Part shown: positions 27,784 through 35,963 of the stretch, in pieces | How the letters are laid out: each line of letters starts with the position of its first letter | How positions within the stretch are numbered: the first letter of the stretch is position 1 | NCBI RefSeq assembly: GCF_013116745.1 | Contig: NZ_JABFOE010000008.1 | Span: forward strand, 62,001-126,000 | Source: Arthrobacter sp. 260 | Lineage (GTDB): Bacteria > Actinomycetota > Actinomycetes > Actinomycetales > Micrococcaceae | Length of the DNA stretch: 64,000 nucleotides | Direction of reading: 5' to 3' | The notes under the pieces: model-generated | Told to the model about the DNA's origin: nothing | The model's input: only the letters and a program-made list of their open reading frames with translations | Database searches by the model: none | Position numbers and translations under genes: made by a program

Positions 27784-28374
27784 CTAACTCTCTTCTCTCT
27801 CGACAGACTCTGTACTTGCTGCCGCGTCGCTTGACGCTGCAGTGCCGGTCAGCCCGGTAAGGGCCGCCCAGCGGGGATCCAAAATTTCGTGCTGATGATC
27901 GGGGTCATCCGCGAGGCGGGCTCCACATTCAGAGCACAGACCCTCGCAGTCCTCCCGGCACACCGGCTGGAACGGCAGTGACGTTACCACTGCGTCCCGA
28001 AGCACCGGCTCAAGATCAATTGAATCCCGATCAACCCGGTGCTCTTCAACAGGTTCTTCTCCCTCGGACAACTCGACGTCGTCGTAGTAGAAAAGCTCCT
28101 GCACATCGACGCTGCTGCTGTACTTGATGGGATCCAGGCACCGGCCGCATTCGCCCACAATCTCGACGTCTGCGGTACCTGATACCAGGATTCCTTCGTG
28201 TACAGCCTCCAGTCTCAGATCCAGCTCCACGGGGGAACCTTCCTGAACACCGATGAGAACCACACCGAAATCCTTTGGTGCGGGTACATGTTCTTCGATT
28301 GTTCGCATGCTGCCCGGGCTGCGCCCGAGGTCCTTGACGTTGAAAATCAAAGGCGAACTGAGATCGCTCTTAAT
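27784..28374 (-). CDS. yceD: DUF177/YceD protein, probable ATT start
   Basis: 196 residues if started at ATT 28374. DUF177 proteins are tied to 23S rRNA/50S assembly and precede rpmF in most bacteria. Cys motifs CGRCLDPI and [16 protein letters not shown] are present. The first conventional start is TTG 28350, giving [16 protein letters not shown], but it has no ribosome site. Eight codons upstream an ATT is preceded by CAGGAG with an ideal 5-nt gap and would give (M)[17 protein letters not shown], matching the SPLVFxVKDLGR N-terminus I recall for relatives. No ATG, GTG or further TTG occurs between that ATT and the upstream stop. Confidence 0.92.
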   Translation of the reverse strand: MKSDLSSPLIFNVKDLGRSPGSMRTIEEHVPAPKDFGVVLIGVQEGSPVELDLRLEAVHEGILVSGTADVEIVGECGRCLDPIKYSSSVDVQELFYYDDVELSEGEEPVEEHRVDRDSIDLEPVLRDAVVTSLPFQPVCREDCEGLCSECGARLADDPDHQHEILDPRWAALTGLTGTAASSDAAASTESVEREES

Positions 28375-28618
28375 GGGAACTCCTGTAGAACATATGACCG
28401 ACGTATCATCTTAGCCTGATAAGCCCGTCCGGCTCAAACCAGAGCCAACGGGTCCGGCAAGCGACAGCCGCCGACGACGACGGCTAGTGCCGCTCATGCC
28501 CCACCTCACCACGGATTGGGGGCAGAGCCAAACGCGCCACGCGGGTGTGGTCCGGTCTTTGCTGGGCTTTGCGGGAGGTTCAGTACGCTCGTGTCCGCCT
28601 GCCCGTAAGGTTGATCCG

Positions 28619-29209
28619 GTGAGAATCCCCCCGACCCGCGTGCTGTGGCGATCGCTGCAACGGTCGACGGCGGTGCTGGTGGCGCTGACCTGCGTCTGGC
28701 TACTCTCCTGCTATTCCCTCTTCATCAATCCCCCGGTGTACAGCCCGGACTATGTGGCAAGCGTTGACGCTGATGCGGTGGTGGTCCTAGGTGGCGACAG
28801 TTCCGAGCGACTCCCCCTTGCCGAGGAATTGGTGGCGGCAGGGCACGCACCGGTTCTTGCGATCTCCCGGACAGACACCCCGGGGAACGTCGACGCCGAC
28901 CGGCTCTGCAGGCGACCGGCACACGTCTCCCGGGTCTGCTTTGAACCCGACCCCCTCACCACCCGCGGCGAAGCACGGGCGTTCGCGCGGCTCGCAGCCG
29001 ACCGGAACTGGGACACGGTCCTGGTGGTGACCTCGGACTATCACGCCCTGCGGGCGTTCACCAACCTTCGTCAATGCTCGGACACCAGGATGGTCATGGT
29101 GCCCTCAACGCCGGATCATGGGCTGGTCGGCTGGCTGCCCCGGTTTGTCGAGGAGACTGCCGCGCTGGCGGCCACCCACCTGCGGCCTGTCTGCGCAAAC
29201 CAGATCTAG
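28619..29209 (+). CDS. YdcF-like (DUF218) membrane protein
   Basis: 196 residues from GTG 28619, with AAGG eight bases upstream. One N-terminal membrane segment (about 18-38, STAVLVALTCVWLLSCYSLF) is followed by a DUF218 domain: DAVVVLGGDSSERLPLAEELV at its start and VLVVTSDYHALRA, the conserved T-S-x-Y/F-H block. Relatives (YdcF, SanA, ElyC) act at the cell envelope, and some bind SAM, but the biochemical role is unclear. It faces outward if the anchor is a type II signal. Confidence 0.8.
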   Translation: MRIPPTRVLWRSLQRSTAVLVALTCVWLLSCYSLFINPPVYSPDYVASVDADAVVVLGGDSSERLPLAEELVAAGHAPVLAISRTDTPGNVDADRLCRRPAHVSRVCFEPDPLTTRGEARAFARLAADRNWDTVLVVTSDYHALRAFTNLRQCSDTRMVMVPSTPDHGLVGWLPRFVEETAALAATHLRPVCANQI

Positions 29210-29265
29210 CCGGGGATTCAAGGCTCGCCGGCGAAGGCTGATGACCGCCTGATAGAGCCCAATTT

Positions 29266-29310
29266 CCCGCATCTGCAGGTATAGACTGGCGTTCATGACG
29301 CAGATACGGG
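29266..29310. promoter_or_regulatory. Inverted repeat around the start of the HTH-Mop gene
   Basis: CCCGCATCTGC (29266-29276) and GCAGATACGGG (29300-29310) are reverse complements at 10 of 11 positions and bracket the start codon at 29295. The position would let the regulator repress its own operon. Function is inferred. Confidence 0.4.
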
Positions 29311-29699
29311 TCAAAGATGCAGCCCACTACCTGGGAGTCAGCACCGACACGGTGCGGCGCTGGGTGGAAGACGGCACCCTGACCAGCACCAAATCCGCAA
29401 CCGGCATCACGATGCTCGACGGCCTGGAACTCGCCCACCTGGCCCGTCGCCGAGCTGTCCTGCCCGAGGACCCGTCAGGGATGGAGAGCTCCGCCCGGAA
29501 CCGGTTCGTGGGCCTGGTGACCCGGGTAGTGACCGACAAAGTGATGGCCCAGGTGGAACTCCAGTGCGGGCCCCACCGGGTGGTGTCACTGATGAGCGCC
29601 GAAGCAGTCCGTGAGTTGGAGTTAGAGCCGGGCTCGGTAGCCGTCGCGGTAGTCAAGTCGACCACCGTCATCGTCGAAACTCCCGGAAGGAAGTCCTGA
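29295..29699 (+). CDS. MerR-like HTH plus Mop/TOBE molybdate-responsive regulator
   Basis: 134 residues. The first ~55 carry an excisionase/MerR-type helix-turn-helix (IRVKDAAHYLGVSTDTVRRWVEDGTL); the last ~65 (RNRFVGLVTRVVTDKVMAQVELQCG ... LELEPGSVAVAVVKSTTVIVET) form one Mop (TOBE) module that binds molybdate. This is the actinobacterial replacement for ModE. It lies one base before modA and is thus first in the mod operon. An inverted repeat at its start codon could be its operator. Confidence 0.88.
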   Translation: MTQIRVKDAAHYLGVSTDTVRRWVEDGTLTSTKSATGITMLDGLELAHLARRRAVLPEDPSGMESSARNRFVGLVTRVVTDKVMAQVELQCGPHRVVSLMSAEAVRELELEPGSVAVAVVKSTTVIVETPGRKS

Positions 29700-29700
29700 G

Positions 29701-30474
29701 ATGCGGCTCCCCCACGGGATTCTCGCCGTCTTGTCCTTGGCAACAGTCTTGGGGTTGACCGCCTGCGGAACCTCAGCTGATACCTCCGAAGCGGCAGATG
29801 CTGACCAGAGCCTGACCGTGTTCGCTGCAGCGTCGCTGCAGTCCACTTTCACTGAACTCGGTGAGCAGTACGAGGCAACGCACCCGGGCACCACCGTCAC
29901 CTTCAGCTTTGCCGGGTCCTCTGATCTGGCCACCCAGTTGATGGCTGGCGCCCCCGCTGATGTGTTTGCCTCGGCAGACACCCTCACGATGGACCGGGTG
30001 GCGGCCGAAGAGCTGATTGACGGGCAACCTGAACCTTTTGCCACTAACACGCTCACCATAGGGGTGCCCCAGGGCAACCCTGCAGGCATCACCAGCTTCG
30101 AGGACCTGTCCGACCCCGGCACCCGGGTGGTCCTGTGCGCGCCGCAGGTGCCGTGCGGGGCCGCTGCAGCGACGGCCCAGGAGGCTGCAGGAATAACGGT
30201 GAACGCGGTCAGCGAGGAGGCGTCGGTCACCGACACCCTGGGCAAGATCCGCTCCGGTGAAGCCGATGCCGGTCTGGTCTATGTCACCGACGTGCTCGCT
30301 GCAGGTGACAGCGTGGAGGGGATAGCGTTCCCCGAGGCGATGGACGCTCTCACCACCTACCCGGTGGCCGCCGTGGCAGGCGGGAACAGCGAGCATGCCC
30401 AGGGTTTCATTGACCTGGTGACGTCTCCGGTGGGCCAGCAGTTGCTCACCGACGCAGGTTTCGGTGCACCGTGA
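29701..30474 (+). CDS. modA: Molybdate ABC transporter substrate-binding lipoprotein
   Basis: 257 residues. Lipoprotein signal peptide with lipobox LTAC (Cys22). The mature protein starts [21 protein letters not shown] and contains [26 protein letters not shown], the ModA ligand-binding signatures (Ser residues contacting the oxyanion). It captures molybdate or tungstate outside the membrane. The stop overlaps the modB GTG by four bases. Confidence 0.95.
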   Translation: MRLPHGILAVLSLATVLGLTACGTSADTSEAADADQSLTVFAAASLQSTFTELGEQYEATHPGTTVTFSFAGSSDLATQLMAGAPADVFASADTLTMDRVAAEELIDGQPEPFATNTLTIGVPQGNPAGITSFEDLSDPGTRVVLCAPQVPCGAAAATAQEAAGITVNAVSEEASVTDTLGKIRSGEADAGLVYVTDVLAAGDSVEGIAFPEAMDALTTYPVAAVAGGNSEHAQGFIDLVTSPVGQQLLTDAGFGAP

Positions 30475-31280
30475 GCACCACGACCCGGGCGATCCGGCAT
30501 GAAATCCCGCGGTGGGTGTTTGTGCTCGCCGCCGGCGGTGCCCTGTTCGTGACGTTGCCCCTGGTAGCGATGATCGCGCAGGTGAACTGGTCGCAGTTCG
30601 TCCAGTTGATCACCTCGGAGTCCTCGGTGGCGGCGCTCGGTCTCAGCCTGCGTACCTCGGCTATCGCCACCGTGCTGTGCGTCGTGTTTGGCGTGCCGAT
30701 GGCACTGGTGCTCGCGCGCACCGACTTCCCCGGCCAGCAAATCCTGCGGGCGCTCGTGCTCCTGCCGCTCGTCCTCCCGCCAGTGGTCGGCGGCATAGCG
30801 TTGCTCTACACCTTTGGCCGGCAGGGACTGGTGGGGTCCAGCCTCGAGGTGCTGGGAGTCAGTATTGCGTTCTCGACGACCGCTGTCGTCATTGCCCAGA
30901 CCTTCGTGGCATTGCCCTTCCTGGTGCTCAGCCTTGAAGGGGCCATCAGATCAGCCGGCAGCCGGTACGAGGCGGTCGCCGCGACGCTGGGTGCCCGGCC
31001 CGGAACTGTGCTCCGCCGGATTACCCTGCCCCTGGTGTTACCGGGCCTGATCTCCGGGATGGTGCTGTCCTTCGCGCGGGCGTTGGGCGAGTTTGGAGCC
31101 ACCCTGACCTTTGCGGGCAGCCTGCAGGGGATTACCCGTACCCTTCCCCTGGAAATCTATCTGCAGCGCGAGGCAGACCCGGATGCCGCCGTCGCGCTCT
31201 CACTGGTCCTCGTGGTGGTGGCGGTGCTGGTGGTCGGTCTTGCACACCGCAGCCGCCCCCAGAGCGGCGGCGCACAATGA
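30471..31280 (+). CDS. modB: Molybdate ABC transporter permease
   Basis: 269 residues with about six membrane helices. The EAA loop that docks to the ATPase reads [30 protein letters not shown]-terminal region [20 protein letters not shown] is the first helix. It forms the membrane channel with ModC. It overlaps both neighbours by four bases (GTGA and ATGA), so the three proteins are coupled. Confidence 0.95.
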   Translation: MSTTTRAIRHEIPRWVFVLAAGGALFVTLPLVAMIAQVNWSQFVQLITSESSVAALGLSLRTSAIATVLCVVFGVPMALVLARTDFPGQQILRALVLLPLVLPPVVGGIALLYTFGRQGLVGSSLEVLGVSIAFSTTAVVIAQTFVALPFLVLSLEGAIRSAGSRYEAVAATLGARPGTVLRRITLPLVLPGLISGMVLSFARALGEFGATLTFAGSLQGITRTLPLEIYLQREADPDAAVALSLVLVVVAVLVVGLAHRSRPQSGGAQ

Positions 31281-32314
31281 GCCTCACGGCAGATGTGCAG
31301 GTGGCAGCCCGCAGCCTGGCGGTCCAGCTGACCGTGGAGGAGGGCGAAACGGTTGCCGTCCTCGGTCCCAACGGCGCCGGCAAGTCGACATTGCTCGCCG
31401 TGCTCGCCGGTCTTCTGCGTCCCGACGGGGGCAGCGCCACCCTGGACGACACCACCTTGTTTGCAGAGGGAATCTGGCTGCCACCGTATGCCAGGGGTGT
31501 CTCTCTGTTGGCGCAGGAGCCGCTGTTGTTTCCGCATCTGAGCGTGCTGGACAATGTGGCGTTCGGTCCGCGCAGCCAGGGAGCCAGCCGGGAGGAGTCC
31601 CGGGCAGAAGCTCTGAGGTGGCTGGGCGAGGTGGAGGCGACGGAGTTTGCTGACCGACGTCCGTCGGAATTGTCCGGTGGGCAGGCGCAACGGGTGGCAG
31701 TGGCACGTGCTCTGGCGACCCACCCGCGACTGCTGTTGCTCGACGAACCCATGGCTGCCCTGGATATCGCAGTGACCCCGGCGATGCGACGGACCCTGAA
31801 ACGGGTGTTGGCAGGACGCAGCGCGATCATCGTCACCCACAGCGTGCTGGACGCCCTGATGCTCGCGGACCGCACCATCATCATCCAGGCAGGACGGGTT
31901 GTTGAGGCGGGACCCACCCGCGACGTGCTCGAACGGCCGCGCAGTGCTTTCGGCGCGAGCCTCGCCGGGTTGAACCTGGTGAGCGGCACCAGCACGACCG
32001 GCGGCCTGGTCACCGGGGATGGTCTCCGGCTGTCGGCGATCGCTGAGGAGTCGCTACCTGACGGCCAGGAGGCCGCAGCGGTATTCAGCCCCCGCGCGGT
32101 GTCGGTATTTGTGGTGGAACCGTCCGGCAGTCCGCGCAATGTGCTGCCAGTAGTGGTCAGCGATCTGGAACAGCGCGGCCGTCTGGTCAGCGTCCGCGCC
32201 GGTCACCTGAGCGCCGAGATCACCGCCGCAGCCGCGGCAGACCTTGACCTGGTTCCCGGGATGAAGGTGTTCTTCGTGGTCAAGTCCACCGAAGTCGCAC
32301 TGTACGCGGGCTAG
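31277..32314 (+). CDS. modC: Molybdate ABC transporter ATP-binding protein
   Basis: 345 residues. Walker [17 protein letters not shown], signature [15 protein letters not shown], Walker [13 protein letters not shown] and switch His VTHS are intact. A C-terminal TOBE/Mop segment (about 282-345, [22 protein letters not shown]) is present and probably lets molybdate inhibit transport in trans. The stop codon shares the palindrome CTAG with the stop of the convergent small gene. Confidence 0.95.
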   Translation: MSLTADVQVAARSLAVQLTVEEGETVAVLGPNGAGKSTLLAVLAGLLRPDGGSATLDDTTLFAEGIWLPPYARGVSLLAQEPLLFPHLSVLDNVAFGPRSQGASREESRAEALRWLGEVEATEFADRRPSELSGGQAQRVAVARALATHPRLLLLDEPMAALDIAVTPAMRRTLKRVLAGRSAIIVTHSVLDALMLADRTIIIQAGRVVEAGPTRDVLERPRSAFGASLAGLNLVSGTSTTGGLVTGDGLRLSAIAEESLPDGQEAAAVFSPRAVSVFVVEPSGSPRNVLPVVVSDLEQRGRLVSVRAGHLSAEITAAAAADLDLVPGMKVFFVVKSTEVALYAG

Positions 32315-32541
32315 GCTTCCTTCTCGGACTCGCCCTGACTTTCGTCGTCGCGCTCGTCGAGCTCCTCATCGAGCTCTTCCTTGCGGAACTCCGTTTCGGG
32401 GTTGGGCTGGCCCTGTTCGACGTATTCCTCGTCAATCTGGCGGTGGACCTTGCTGTTAAGCACTTCAACTTCCCCGTCAGCCAGGGGGTCAAGGTCCTCG
32501 GGAAACGGATCTTCGGGCGTCAGGCGGGTCTTGTCGTTCAT
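32311..32541 (-). CDS. Small acidic protein of unknown function
   Basis: 76 residues, strongly acidic and without hydrophobic segments or Cys, ending in a Glu/Asp/Ser run ([15 protein letters not shown]). It is convergent with modC and overlaps it by four bases. Similar short acidic proteins near coaD are seen in related Micrococcaceae from memory, but no function is known. Likely cytoplasmic and disordered. The ATG is preceded by a weak purine stretch only. Confidence 0.65.
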   Translation of the reverse strand: MNDKTRLTPEDPFPEDLDPLADGEVEVLNSKVHRQIDEEYVEQGQPNPETEFRKEELDEELDERDDESQGESEKEA

Positions 32542-32595
32542 AGGTTCAGACTACTTCATCAGTCTTCCCCGCAGAGCGCACCAGGCCAGCTAGGA

Positions 32596-33066
32596 CTACT
32601 GACGATTCAGCCGTTTCAGCACACCCTTGGGGACGAACGGAGAAATGTCGCCGCCCAGCGAAGCGACCTCCTTGAGGAGCGTCGAGGAGAGATGGGTGTA
32701 GCTGTTCTCCGCCGGAATGAACACGGTTTCGACGCCGGTGAGCTGGCGGTTCATGGTGGCCATGGGCAGCTCATAGTCGAAGTCCTGGCTGGAACGCAGT
32801 CCCTTGACGATCAGGTTCGCGCCGTGGGAACGGCAGAATTCGGCGAGCAGTCCCTCCCCCATGGGCAGCACCGAGACGCCGCGGAGATAGGTGAGGGTTT
32901 CGCGTGCGCTGGCCAGCCGTTCCTCCAGATCGAACCGGTAGTTCTTGGCCGGGTTGGTCGATACTGCAACGATCACCTCATCGAAGAGGCTGGCTGCACG
33001 GGCGATGACCTCCACGTGTCCGTTGTGGATGGGGTCAAAGGATCCGGGGCACACTGCTCGACGCAT
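32596..33066 (-). CDS. coaD: Phosphopantetheine adenylyltransferase
   Basis: 156 residues. The nucleotidyltransferase HxGH motif is in VCPGSFDPIHNGHVEVI, and the second signature is in SYTHLSSTLLKEVASLGGDIS. CoaD transfers AMP from ATP to 4'-phosphopantetheine, the fourth step of coenzyme A synthesis. Length is exactly the family's. In many actinobacteria coaD follows rsmD; here the two are 11 kb apart, with an aminotransferase and the glycan operon in between. Confidence 0.97.
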   Translation of the reverse strand: MRRAVCPGSFDPIHNGHVEVIARAASLFDEVIVAVSTNPAKNYRFDLEERLASARETLTYLRGVSVLPMGEGLLAEFCRSHGANLIVKGLRSSQDFDYELPMATMNRQLTGVETVFIPAENSYTHLSSTLLKEVASLGGDISPFVPKGVLKRLNRQ

Positions 33067-33144
33067 GCTTCGAATCTACAGGGCATTGCGGTGTGGCACA
33101 GCCGGGCTGAACGACGGGGCGAGAAAACCGTAATACTTGAGTCC

Positions 33145-34383
33145 ATGAGTACATCAACTTCTTCGCTGGTGACCGACACTGCCGCAACTCCCACGCCGTG
33201 GCAACGGACGGCGTCGGGCGCCAACCTGTTGGCCTCTGACGGGCGACTGGGTGTGACAATCTTCGAGGAGATCACCATGCTGGCGGGGCGGCATGAGGCC
33301 ATCAACCTCGGCCAGGGATTCCCTGACGAAGACGGGCCCGCCGAGATCCTTGACGCAGCCCGTGCAGCGATTGCCGCCGGAGCCAACCAGTATGCCCCCG
33401 GCCAGGGTCTGCCAGTGCTCCGGGAGGCCATCGCGGCCCATCAGGAACGGTTCTACGGCCTGACCCCCGACCCCCATACCGAGACGATCGTCAGTACCGG
33501 CGCAACCGAGGGGATCGCATCCGCGGTGCTGGCACTCGCTGGACCCGGCGACGAGGTGCTCACCTTTGAACCGTTCTACGACTCCTACGGCGCGATCATT
33601 GGTCTGAGCGGGGCCACCCACACCACCGTTGCCCTCTCGGCGCCCGATTTCCAGCCCGATCTCGACGAGCTGGAACGGGCGGTGACCGGCTCCACCCGGA
33701 TCATCCTGCTCAACAACCCGCACAACCCGACGGGCACCGTGTTCACCCGGGAGGTACTGCAGAAGATTGTGGACCTCGCGGTGAAACACGACGCCGTGAT
33801 TGTCACCGACGAGGTCTACGAGCACCTCACCTTCGGGGTGGCGCATCTGCCCATCGCGTCACTGCCGGGAGCGACGGACCGCACCCTCACCATTTCCTCG
33901 GCCGGCAAAACCTTCTCGGTGACCGGATGGAAGATCGGCTGGATCACCGGGCCGCAGGAACTCATTTCGGCGGTGCGGACGGTCAAGACGTTCCTTACCT
34001 ACAGCTCCGGCACCCCGTTCCAGAGCGCCGTCGCCCACGGTCTGGGCCTGGACGACGGGTTCTTCGAGGCAACCGCCGCCACCCTGCAAACGAAACGGGA
34101 CATCCTCAGCGCCGGGTTGAAAGCCGCCGGGTTTGATGTCTTCTCCCCGCAGGGTACCTACTTTGTGAACGTCGATACCGCACCGTTGGGCATCAGCGAC
34201 GCCACCGCTCTGGCGCGGCGGTTGCCGGAGCTTGTGGGGGTGGCTGCCATCCCCGTGGCGGTGTTCTGCCATCCCGACGGCGCAGCCCGCACCAGTTCGC
34301 TTCTGCGGTTTGCGTTCTGCAAGAAGACCGCGGTGCTGCAGGAGGCTGCGGACCGGCTCGCGACGCTGAGCGCCCGGCTGTGA
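33145..34383 (+). CDS. Class I/II pyridoxal-phosphate aminotransferase
   Basis: 412 residues, fold type I. PLP-binding Lys is in SSAGKTFSVTGWKIGW, the Asn-Pro pair in LLNNPHNPTGTVF, and the Asp-Tyr pair in VIVTDEVYEHLTF. The overall pattern (INLGQGFPDEDGP near the N-terminus) matches the kynurenine/methionine aminotransferase YbdL group, which is often annotated as DapC-like; the substrate is uncertain. I start at ATG 33145, the first start after the intergenic promoter region. Its stop overlaps the following GTG by four bases. Confidence 0.9.
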   Translation: MSTSTSSLVTDTAATPTPWQRTASGANLLASDGRLGVTIFEEITMLAGRHEAINLGQGFPDEDGPAEILDAARAAIAAGANQYAPGQGLPVLREAIAAHQERFYGLTPDPHTETIVSTGATEGIASAVLALAGPGDEVLTFEPFYDSYGAIIGLSGATHTTVALSAPDFQPDLDELERAVTGSTRIILLNNPHNPTGTVFTREVLQKIVDLAVKHDAVIVTDEVYEHLTFGVAHLPIASLPGATDRTLTISSAGKTFSVTGWKIGWITGPQELISAVRTVKTFLTYSSGTPFQSAVAHGLGLDDGFFEATAATLQTKRDILSAGLKAAGFDVFSPQGTYFVNVDTAPLGISDATALARRLPELVGVAAIPVAVFCHPDGAARTSSLLRFAFCKKTAVLQEAADRLATLSARL

Positions 34384-35192
34384 AGGGTGTGGAAGTGGCC
34401 GCAGACGAGGACGGCTCGGTGCCCACTGTGCAGCTGGCTGGAATTGGCGAGCTTGCTGAAATCGATCAGGATGCCTTTACCGAGGGTGCATTCATTCTCA
34501 GTATCGGCGGTGCACAACAATCCCATGTGAATCTGCGGAATCCCGGGAACGTCTTTTATGAGTATTTGCGCCGGATCGCGAATGTGCTGGATATTTTCAG
34601 GCCGGCGGGCGAGCCCATCCGGGTGCTGCACCTGGGCGCGGGCGCGCTGACCCTGGCGCGCTATGTCCAGGCCAGGCGCCCCGGTTCCGAGCAGACAGCC
34701 GTCGAACTGGAGCGGGAGCTGCTGGACTTTGTGCTGGAGCATCTGCCGCTGCCGGACGGCACCCGGTGTTCAATCGTGATCGATGACGCCCGCGCAGCCC
34801 TGGAGCGCTGTGATCCGGGATCCTTTGATGCGGTAGTGCTGGACGTTTTCGCCGGCGCCGATGCGCCGGTCCACCTGACCGATGAAACGTTCTACAGGGC
34901 GCTGACCCGGGTGGTGGCACCGGGAGGGGTGGCGCTTGTCAATGTTGGCGACGATCCGCCGCTGACGTTTGCACGCGCCCAGGCACGTCGGCTACGTGCC
35001 ACCGCCAACGACGTCGTGGTGCTGGCCGATGCCGGGATGATCAGTGGGCAGATGGCAGGAAACATCGTGTTGGTGGGCACCAATTTCTCCTGGCCCGCGG
35101 CCTGGTCGCCGTCCCTGGTGGCTGCCGGCCCGCATCCGGGAGTGGTGGTGGCCGGACCTGAGCTGGATGCCTTCTGTTCGGCACAGCAGTAG
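34380..35192 (+). CDS. Spermidine-synthase-like SAM-binding protein
   Basis: 270 residues. A Rossmann core begins IRVLHLGAGALTLARYVQAR (the GxGxx loop), with the acidic ligand in TAVELERELLDFV, and a DDAR segment and FDAVVLDVFAGADAPVHLT as in the polyamine aminopropyltransferase family. Membrane segments and the N-terminal tetramerisation strands of true SpeE are short or missing, so this is one of the SpeE-like proteins of unknown acceptor. It is translationally coupled to the aminotransferase. Confidence 0.8.
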   Translation: MKGVEVAADEDGSVPTVQLAGIGELAEIDQDAFTEGAFILSIGGAQQSHVNLRNPGNVFYEYLRRIANVLDIFRPAGEPIRVLHLGAGALTLARYVQARRPGSEQTAVELERELLDFVLEHLPLPDGTRCSIVIDDARAALERCDPGSFDAVVLDVFAGADAPVHLTDETFYRALTRVVAPGGVALVNVGDDPPLTFARAQARRLRATANDVVVLADAGMISGQMAGNIVLVGTNFSWPAAWSPSLVAAGPHPGVVVAGPELDAFCSAQQ

Positions 35193-35376
35193 CCCTGCCC
35201 CGGGCTGTGCGGTGTGGGCCATGAAGCCCGAACGACAATACAATCGAAAGCTTCAATACGAAAGCAATAAATGCGCTAATTAAATGTGCGCTATCGAAGT
35301 TGTTTTATTCGGTGTTATTTCCTCCATTCAGCAGTACCGTTGAGGGTATAAAGCAACGGGCCCATTAGGAGGAACC

Positions 35377-35667
35377 ATGACAACCGAAGTTGCAAGCGTT
35401 TCCGATTGCAGTGTCCATTCGTGCTCTTTCAACCACGACGGTTGCACAGCCTTCGCAATCACTGTTGGTGGTAGCCGGGACCATGCCTCCTGTTCCACCT
35501 TCATTGACACCTCAGCGACCGGCGGCCTCCCCATGGTGCTGGCCCACGTGGGTGCCTGCCAGCGCACCGAGTGCACCTTCAACGACCACCTCATGTGCGG
35601 AAAGACCGATGTGAAGATCGGCTCCGGCGCTGACACAGCCGATTGCCTGTCCTACCAGCCCCAGTAG
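35377..35667 (+). CDS. DUF1540 cysteine-rich small protein
   Basis: 96 residues with two DUF1540 modules: DCSVHSCSFNHDGCTAFAITV (residues ~9-30) and GACQRTECTFNDHLMCGKTDVKI (~60-85), each with the C-x4-C-x5-C spacing that probably holds a metal. It has an excellent ribosome site (AGGAGG) and an AT-rich leader (35220-35350) unlike its surroundings, suggesting strong or stress-induced expression. A GGGTAT element at 35345 may be a sigma-B-type -10. Function unknown in the family. A strong terminator follows, so it is a single-gene unit. Confidence 0.85.
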   Translation: MTTEVASVSDCSVHSCSFNHDGCTAFAITVGGSRDHASCSTFIDTSATGGLPMVLAHVGACQRTECTFNDHLMCGKTDVKIGSGADTADCLSYQPQ

Positions 35668-35722
35668 GCTGCGCTTCCGCCCTATCGCTCCCCCGCATCT
35701 GAAGGTGGGGTACTGCGTTCTC

Positions 35723-35756
35723 AAGACCCGGCGATCCTCTGTGACCGCCGGGTCTT
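35723..35756 (+). terminator. Terminator after the DUF1540 gene
   Basis: AAGACCCGGCG pairs with CGCCGGGTCTT (11 bp, perfect) with a 12-nt loop, 56 bases after the stop. The rest of the gap up to 35963 has a 12-bp palindrome AGCCGGCCGGCT (35785-35796) and the 11-bp repeats described separately. Confidence 0.88.
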
Positions 35757-35869
35757 CGCCTGTCCAGGCGACGGGGATTGCAGGAGCCGGCCGGCTGGTT
35801 GTCCGCGACCGTCATGACGTCCGCCTACTGCCCCCGGGTGGGTGCCCATGGAGTCCTGGATGAGAACTC

Positions 35870-35902
35870 TCTCATAAGCGCCTCACGAACGTCTCATAGG
35901 TG
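35870..35902 (+). promoter_or_regulatory. Three 11-bp direct repeats, OmpR/PhoP-type site
   Basis: Three head-to-tail units: TCTCATAAGCG, CCTCACGAACG and TCTCATAGGTG, sharing CTCAy at the same phase. Exact 11-bp tandem repeats are the footprint of OmpR-family response regulators, and the TCA...rsG core matches the actinobacterial PHO box at 6-7 of 11 positions per unit. A possible -10 (TAGATA, 35910-35915) lies just downstream, so the repeats would cover the -35 region as for an activator. They begin 94 bases before the first gene of the glycan operon. Confidence 0.5.
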
Positions 35903-35963
35903 GCTGGCTAGATAGAGAACCTGCAGCAGTTACATCACCGCAGGGAAAGATCTGGTCACCGCT

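Noticed and set aside
32443-33144. A 234-codon N-terminal extension of the aminotransferase
   Set aside because: It runs antisense through coaD and the small acidic gene. The conserved protein starts at 33145 near the promoter region.
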